A DNA stretch of 64,000 nt, taken from the NCBI RefSeq assembly GCF_007993795.1, contig NZ_CP042476.1, positions 1,178,001 to 1,242,000 of the forward strand. The letters are read 5' to 3'. The notes below the pieces were generated by a model that did not search any database, was not told the DNA's origin, and was given only the letters and a program-made list of their open reading frames with translations. Shown here piece after piece: positions 61,136 to 64,000 of this stretch. How positions within the stretch are numbered: the first letter of the stretch is position 1; each line of letters starts with the position of its first letter. Source of the DNA: Antarcticibacterium arcticum (GTDB lineage Bacteria; Bacteroidota; Bacteroidia; Flavobacteriales; Flavobacteriaceae). The position numbers were made by a program, and so were the translations under genes.

Positions 61136-61753
61136 ATGAAAACACCTTATAAAAATATTTATGCCGTCCTTAGAATAAATAGGTTCATCGTCTTGGCCGT
61201 CATCATCTGTTCCTCATTATCCAGCTTCTTTGCCGTTTGGATGGCATATAACATTAATAAAAAGGCCTTGAACAATGCTTTTGCCATCAATACCGATGGA
61301 AGTATCATTCCATTAAAACTCGTTACTCAAAAGGAAAACTTTAAAGTTGAAGCCTTGTCTCATTTACAGCTTTTTCACAATTATTTCTACAACATCGATG
61401 CAAGCAATTATGAAAAGAACTTGGAAAAGGCACTATGGCTTGGGAACAGTTCTGTTGACAACCTCTACCGTCAAAAAAAGGCCGATGGTGTCTATAATCG
61501 GTTGTTGCAATATTCATTAGTCCAAAAGGTGCTCAGCATTGATTCCCAAATCCAAGAAAAGAATGGGACCTACAGCTTTAGAACTGTTACCATTTTTAAA
61601 ATCAACCGGGGATCGATTATCGATACTTACGAGTTGGTTTCCACCGGTAACCTTATTGTCGTTGATCGGAATTTCCCCAACAATCCACACGGATTATTGA
61701 TCACCAACTATTTCGAGAAATCCCTTAAAAAACTGAACAATGAAAATCCATAA
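61136..61753 (+). CDS. traK: TraK conjugation protein (VirB8-like)
   Basis: The 205-residue protein has a short cytosolic start (MKTPYKNIYAVLRINRF), one helix (IVLAVIICSSLSSFFAVWMAYNI) and a periplasmic domain with EALSHLQLFHNYFYNIDASNYEKNLEKALWLGNSSV. This is the TraK/VirB8 layout. It is the hub of the inner membrane complex. Followed by a hairpin at 61753-61775, then traM. Confidence 0.88.
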   Translation: MKTPYKNIYAVLRINRFIVLAVIICSSLSSFFAVWMAYNINKKALNNAFAINTDGSIIPLKLVTQKENFKVEALSHLQLFHNYFYNIDASNYEKNLEKALWLGNSSVDNLYRQKKADGVYNRLLQYSLVQKVLSIDSQIQEKNGTYSFRTVTIFKINRGSIIDTYELVSTGNLIVVDRNFPNNPHGLLITNYFEKSLKKLNNENP

Positions 61754-61775
61754 CCTGCCCAACGGTCAGGCGGGT
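61753..61775 (+). repeat. Small palindrome between traK and traM
   Basis: ACCTGCC (61753-61759) pairs with GGCGGGT (61769-61775) using one G-U pair, with a 9-nt loop. It fills the gap where other elements have traL. Its CCTGCC core recalls the hairpin repeats at 5271 and 23758. No T-run follows directly. Confidence 0.45.
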
Positions 61776-61788
61776 ATTTAAAAAACCA

Positions 61789-62724
61789 ATGATTATGAAG
61801 ATAGAAAAGAATAAAATAGTCTTTGCGGCTGTATTGGTCGTGATATTACTATTCCTGATTTCCTATTCCGTGATGGTAATGGGCGATGATGAAAGTGAGA
61901 ACGAGAACCTTAAAGAAACATCTGTTCCCGCACTGGAAGAAGGTCAAAAAGAATACAATTCCAAACTGGATGCAATCAACGATTTGAAGGAAGTGCGGGA
62001 AACCAACGCACCAAGCATCTACGATGAAAAGTTGATTGATTCCCTGGGCTTTTATGATGCGGATTTACCTGAAAAAGAAAAGGAGCGCATTGTGGATAGT
62101 ATTTACTCAGCAGGGAAAATTAAGTATTCCGAAAAAAATTATCAGAATATTGGCGTTGCAAAAGCTGTTACCAAAGTCGCAAACGTAGTTGACTCCGCAG
62201 AAATAAAGGTGGAAAAAAAAATTGCTACCAAGGAAATGGGGCTGGAACACCAGTTGTTCTTTGCATCTGATCCAAAAGGAAATGATATTTCCATTTACGG
62301 AACAACGGATGCCGTAATCTATGCGGCCGTGGATGGTGATCAAGTGGTCAAGGTTAATTCGCGTTTACGGATGCGCCTGACCAAAGCCGCGACCATTAAT
62401 AACAAAAGCATTCCAAAGAACACGTACGTTTTTGGCTTTATCAGTTTTCAACCCCATCGGGTATTAATTGAAATCGAAAATATCCAACACCATCCCACAA
62501 AACTTAAAGCCTTCGATCTTCAGGATGGTAGCGAGGGAATATACGTGGAAAATAATTTTCGCGCAGAGGCCACTAATGAAGTTTTAGATGATATTCTAGG
62601 GGATATCAACATCCCTAGCGTACCGCAAGTGAGTGGGATAACCAAATTACTCAAGCGCAACAACCGGAACGTAAAGGTTACCGTGCTCAACAATTACAGA
62701 CTAATTTTAAAACCTAAATTATGA
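61789..62724 (+). CDS. traM: TraM conjugation protein (VirB10-like)
   Basis: The 311-residue protein has one N-terminal helix (IVFAAVLVVILLFLISYSVMVMG), a charged linker and a C-terminal domain with KAVTKVANVVDSAEIKVEK, LFFASDPKGNDISIYGTTDAVIYAAVDGDQVVKVNSRLRMRLTKAATINNKSIPKNTYVFGFISFQPHRVLIEIENIQ. This fits the TraM layout, with DLQDGSEGIYVENNF near the end. It spans the envelope as part of the outer ring. It overlaps traN by 4 bp. Confidence 0.9.
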   Translation: MIMKIEKNKIVFAAVLVVILLFLISYSVMVMGDDESENENLKETSVPALEEGQKEYNSKLDAINDLKEVRETNAPSIYDEKLIDSLGFYDADLPEKEKERIVDSIYSAGKIKYSEKNYQNIGVAKAVTKVANVVDSAEIKVEKKIATKEMGLEHQLFFASDPKGNDISIYGTTDAVIYAAVDGDQVVKVNSRLRMRLTKAATINNKSIPKNTYVFGFISFQPHRVLIEIENIQHHPTKLKAFDLQDGSEGIYVENNFRAEATNEVLDDILGDINIPSVPQVSGITKLLKRNNRNVKVTVLNNYRLILKPKL

Positions 62725-63554
62725 AAGCTTATATTTTTATTATTGCCTTAGTTTTGGCCGTCGAGAAAACTTCTGCACAACAACCAATAACCCTTGATAC
62801 GATTTATGCAAATGACCAAAAGAACGTGGCTTTATTCTTCCCAGAACCCATCCGCCAAGGAATTACGGGATCTGAAAATTTTGTGTTTACCTATAATCGT
62901 GAGAAAGAACAGTATTTCGGGTTGCTCCAGGCAAAGCCGGGAATGGAAAGTAATCTTCTGGTGGTCAATAGAAATGGTTCAGTTTTTTCGTATATTGTAA
63001 AGTATAAGAAACAGCTTGATAGATTAAATTATTTTATACCGAAGTCTAAAAGCATCGGTAATGAAAAGCCCATTGTTGCTGATTCGGCAAAAGTAAATGA
63101 GTCTAAGAAAGAGTTAGGAAATGAGGTCTATTACTACCAAAAATTCAGTTCCTACCTACTTGATCGAAAACAACGGATTAACCGGCTACAAAAACGTAAT
63201 GAGGGCATCGTTTTGAGCATTGAAAATATTGTTTTTGACAAGGATGAGCTTTACTTTGTAATCCAGATTGAAAATAAATCTACCTTGGATTACGATCTGA
63301 ATTTCTTAAAACTCTCGGTTGAAACGAGACAAAAAGGTAAAAGGAAATCATTGCAACGCCTTTATCAAGAGCCAATTTTCAAGTATAATTCGCCCTCCAA
63401 AGTAGCAGAAAACGAAACCGTAAGATTGGTTTATGTGCTGCCTAAGTTTTCAATAAGCAATGACCGCAGAGCGGTTTTAGAGCTAAATGAAAAGAACGGA
63501 GAAAGAAGCTTAAAATTAAAAGTATCGCATAGATTTATCAACAACCCTAATTAG
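62721..63554 (+). CDS. traN: TraN conjugation protein (VirB9-like)
   Basis: The 277-residue protein has a signal peptide ending EKTSAQQ, then LDTIYANDQKNVALFFPEPIRQGITGSENFVFTYNREKEQYFGLLQAKPGMESNLLVVNRNGSVFSYIVKY and a C-terminal beta domain with IVLSIENIVFDKDELYFVIQIENKSTLDYDLNFLKLSVE. This matches TraN of Bacteroidota elements. It joins TraM in the outer membrane ring. It overlaps traM by 4 bp. Confidence 0.9.
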   Translation: MKAYIFIIALVLAVEKTSAQQPITLDTIYANDQKNVALFFPEPIRQGITGSENFVFTYNREKEQYFGLLQAKPGMESNLLVVNRNGSVFSYIVKYKKQLDRLNYFIPKSKSIGNEKPIVADSAKVNESKKELGNEVYYYQKFSSYLLDRKQRINRLQKRNEGIVLSIENIVFDKDELYFVIQIENKSTLDYDLNFLKLSVETRQKGKRKSLQRLYQEPIFKYNSPSKVAENETVRLVYVLPKFSISNDRRAVLELNEKNGERSLKLKVSHRFINNPN

Positions 63555-63561
63555 CAATGCA

Positions 63562-63927
63562 ATGAAAAACGTCGTCATTTACTCAATAGCCTTCTTATTC
63601 CTTGCCTGTACCGGAAAACAAGACCTTTCACCAAGCGAAACTTCAAAAATTGTAGTTGAAAGTTTCTACAATAAGGATAATGAGACCTTGAAAAAATATA
63701 CTACCCCAGAAGGCTACGAAGGCCTTAAATCGATACAAGATTTAATGGCGGCAGGCAAATCCGGGAATTCCAATTTTAAAGTGCTGGAAGAAACCGCCGA
63801 TAATGAAATAGCTTGGGTTAGATTCACCACATCTTATGAAGAAAACCCTGAGCTATTTAAGCTTTTAAAAATTAATGGAAACTGGAAGGTTACGCAGCAA
63901 GGAGCGAGGGAGAAAGGACCTTTTTGA
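63562..63927 (+). CDS. DUF4878-like lipoprotein
   Basis: The 121-residue protein has a lipoprotein signal (IAFLFLACTG) and a compact domain with SPSETSKIVVESFYNKDNETLKKYTTPEGYEGLKSIQDLM and ISWVRFTTSYEENPELFKLLKINGNWKVTQQ-type strands (here IAWVRF). This resembles DUF4878/SnoaL-like lipoproteins. It lies 7 bp after traN where traO is usually found, so it may be an entry-exclusion or accessory protein; this is inference. Confidence 0.75.
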   Translation: MKNVVIYSIAFLFLACTGKQDLSPSETSKIVVESFYNKDNETLKKYTTPEGYEGLKSIQDLMAAGKSGNSNFKVLEETADNEIAWVRFTTSYEENPELFKLLKINGNWKVTQQGAREKGPF

Positions 63928-64000
63928 AAAATAATTTTGGAATTTATAGAGTAGGTCTAATTCGTGTTTGAACTCCTTGCCTAATTTCTTCATAAATTTT

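Noticed and set aside
1..64000. CRISPR array, tRNA, rRNA, integrase or IS transposase
   Set aside because: No regular direct repeats, RNA gene signatures or recombinase/transposase motifs were seen on either strand.

Overview
The window is from a Bacteroidota chromosome or large mobile element, most likely a marine Flavobacteriaceae member. Reasons: AT-rich intergenic DNA, few Shine-Dalgarno sites, a TAnnTTTG-type -7 box, and many proteins typical of that group (HYC_CC_PP proteins, DUF3347, DUF2911, DUF6503, RteC, and Tra proteins of the CTnDOT type). It reads as the metal-resistance cargo (about 1-51 kb) of an integrative conjugative element whose transfer genes begin near 53.7 kb. No integrase, relaxase, tRNA, rRNA, CRISPR array or IS transposase was seen.

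Layout. 1-5.2 kb (minus): a membrane protein cut by the window edge with metal-binding, SPW and VKOR-like parts, an epimerase, small membrane proteins, NhaA. 5.3-13.9 kb (minus): copper/silver efflux cluster HYC_CC_PP - cusA - tolC - cusB(DUF3347 fusion) - DUF3347 - CCxMC lipoprotein - small basic membrane peptide. 14.2-17.7 kb (minus): porin, a second HYC_CC_PP protein, an AraC regulator with an N-terminal CxxC domain, a second CCxMC lipoprotein. 17.7-23.5 kb (minus): DUF2911, DUF6503, PepSY, heme-binding, DUF3347 and a multicopper oxidase. 23.5-24.6 kb (minus): a collapsed second cus cluster. 25.1-28.6 kb (minus): mercury-type locus (ArsR, MerTP fusion, flavin reductase, GDCCVxC protein, CsoR-like repressor, thioredoxin-like protein). 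28.9-36.5 kb (plus): CzcA-TolC fusion, adaptor, PII protein, Fur-type repressor. 36.5-50.8 kb (plus): Zn/Cd-type P1B ATPase, Csp-like copper storage protein, OsmC, CDF transporters, universal stress protein, APC permease, lipoamide dehydrogenase, second Fur protein, LspA, ACR3-like carrier; this part is full of partial duplicates and frameshifts. 50.9-53.4 kb (plus): asparaginase-like protein, membrane LuxR-type regulator, RteC. 53.7-64 kb: HTH and DnaC-like proteins, an amidase (minus), then traE-F-G-I-J-K-M-N and a DUF4878-like lipoprotein.

How it works together (inference): periplasmic Cu/Ag is bound by Met/His/Cys-rich proteins, oxidised by the multicopper oxidase and exported by CusABC; Zn/Cd/Co go through the CzcA-type pump and the P1B ATPase; Hg is handled by the mer-like locus; PII, Fur, ArsR, CsoR and AraC proteins probably set expression. 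RteC and the LuxR-type protein probably control transfer.

Most notable: (1) a collapsed second cus cluster in the same order as the intact one, with one breakpoint inside a hairpin repeat; (2) intercistronic hairpins whose stems vary by compensatory changes; (3) a duplicated STAS-CDF-APC-small-protein module in which each copy lost the genes the other kept; (4) recurrent CCGTA/TACGG palindromes and a leader-peptide stem-loop around the LuxR/RteC genes.
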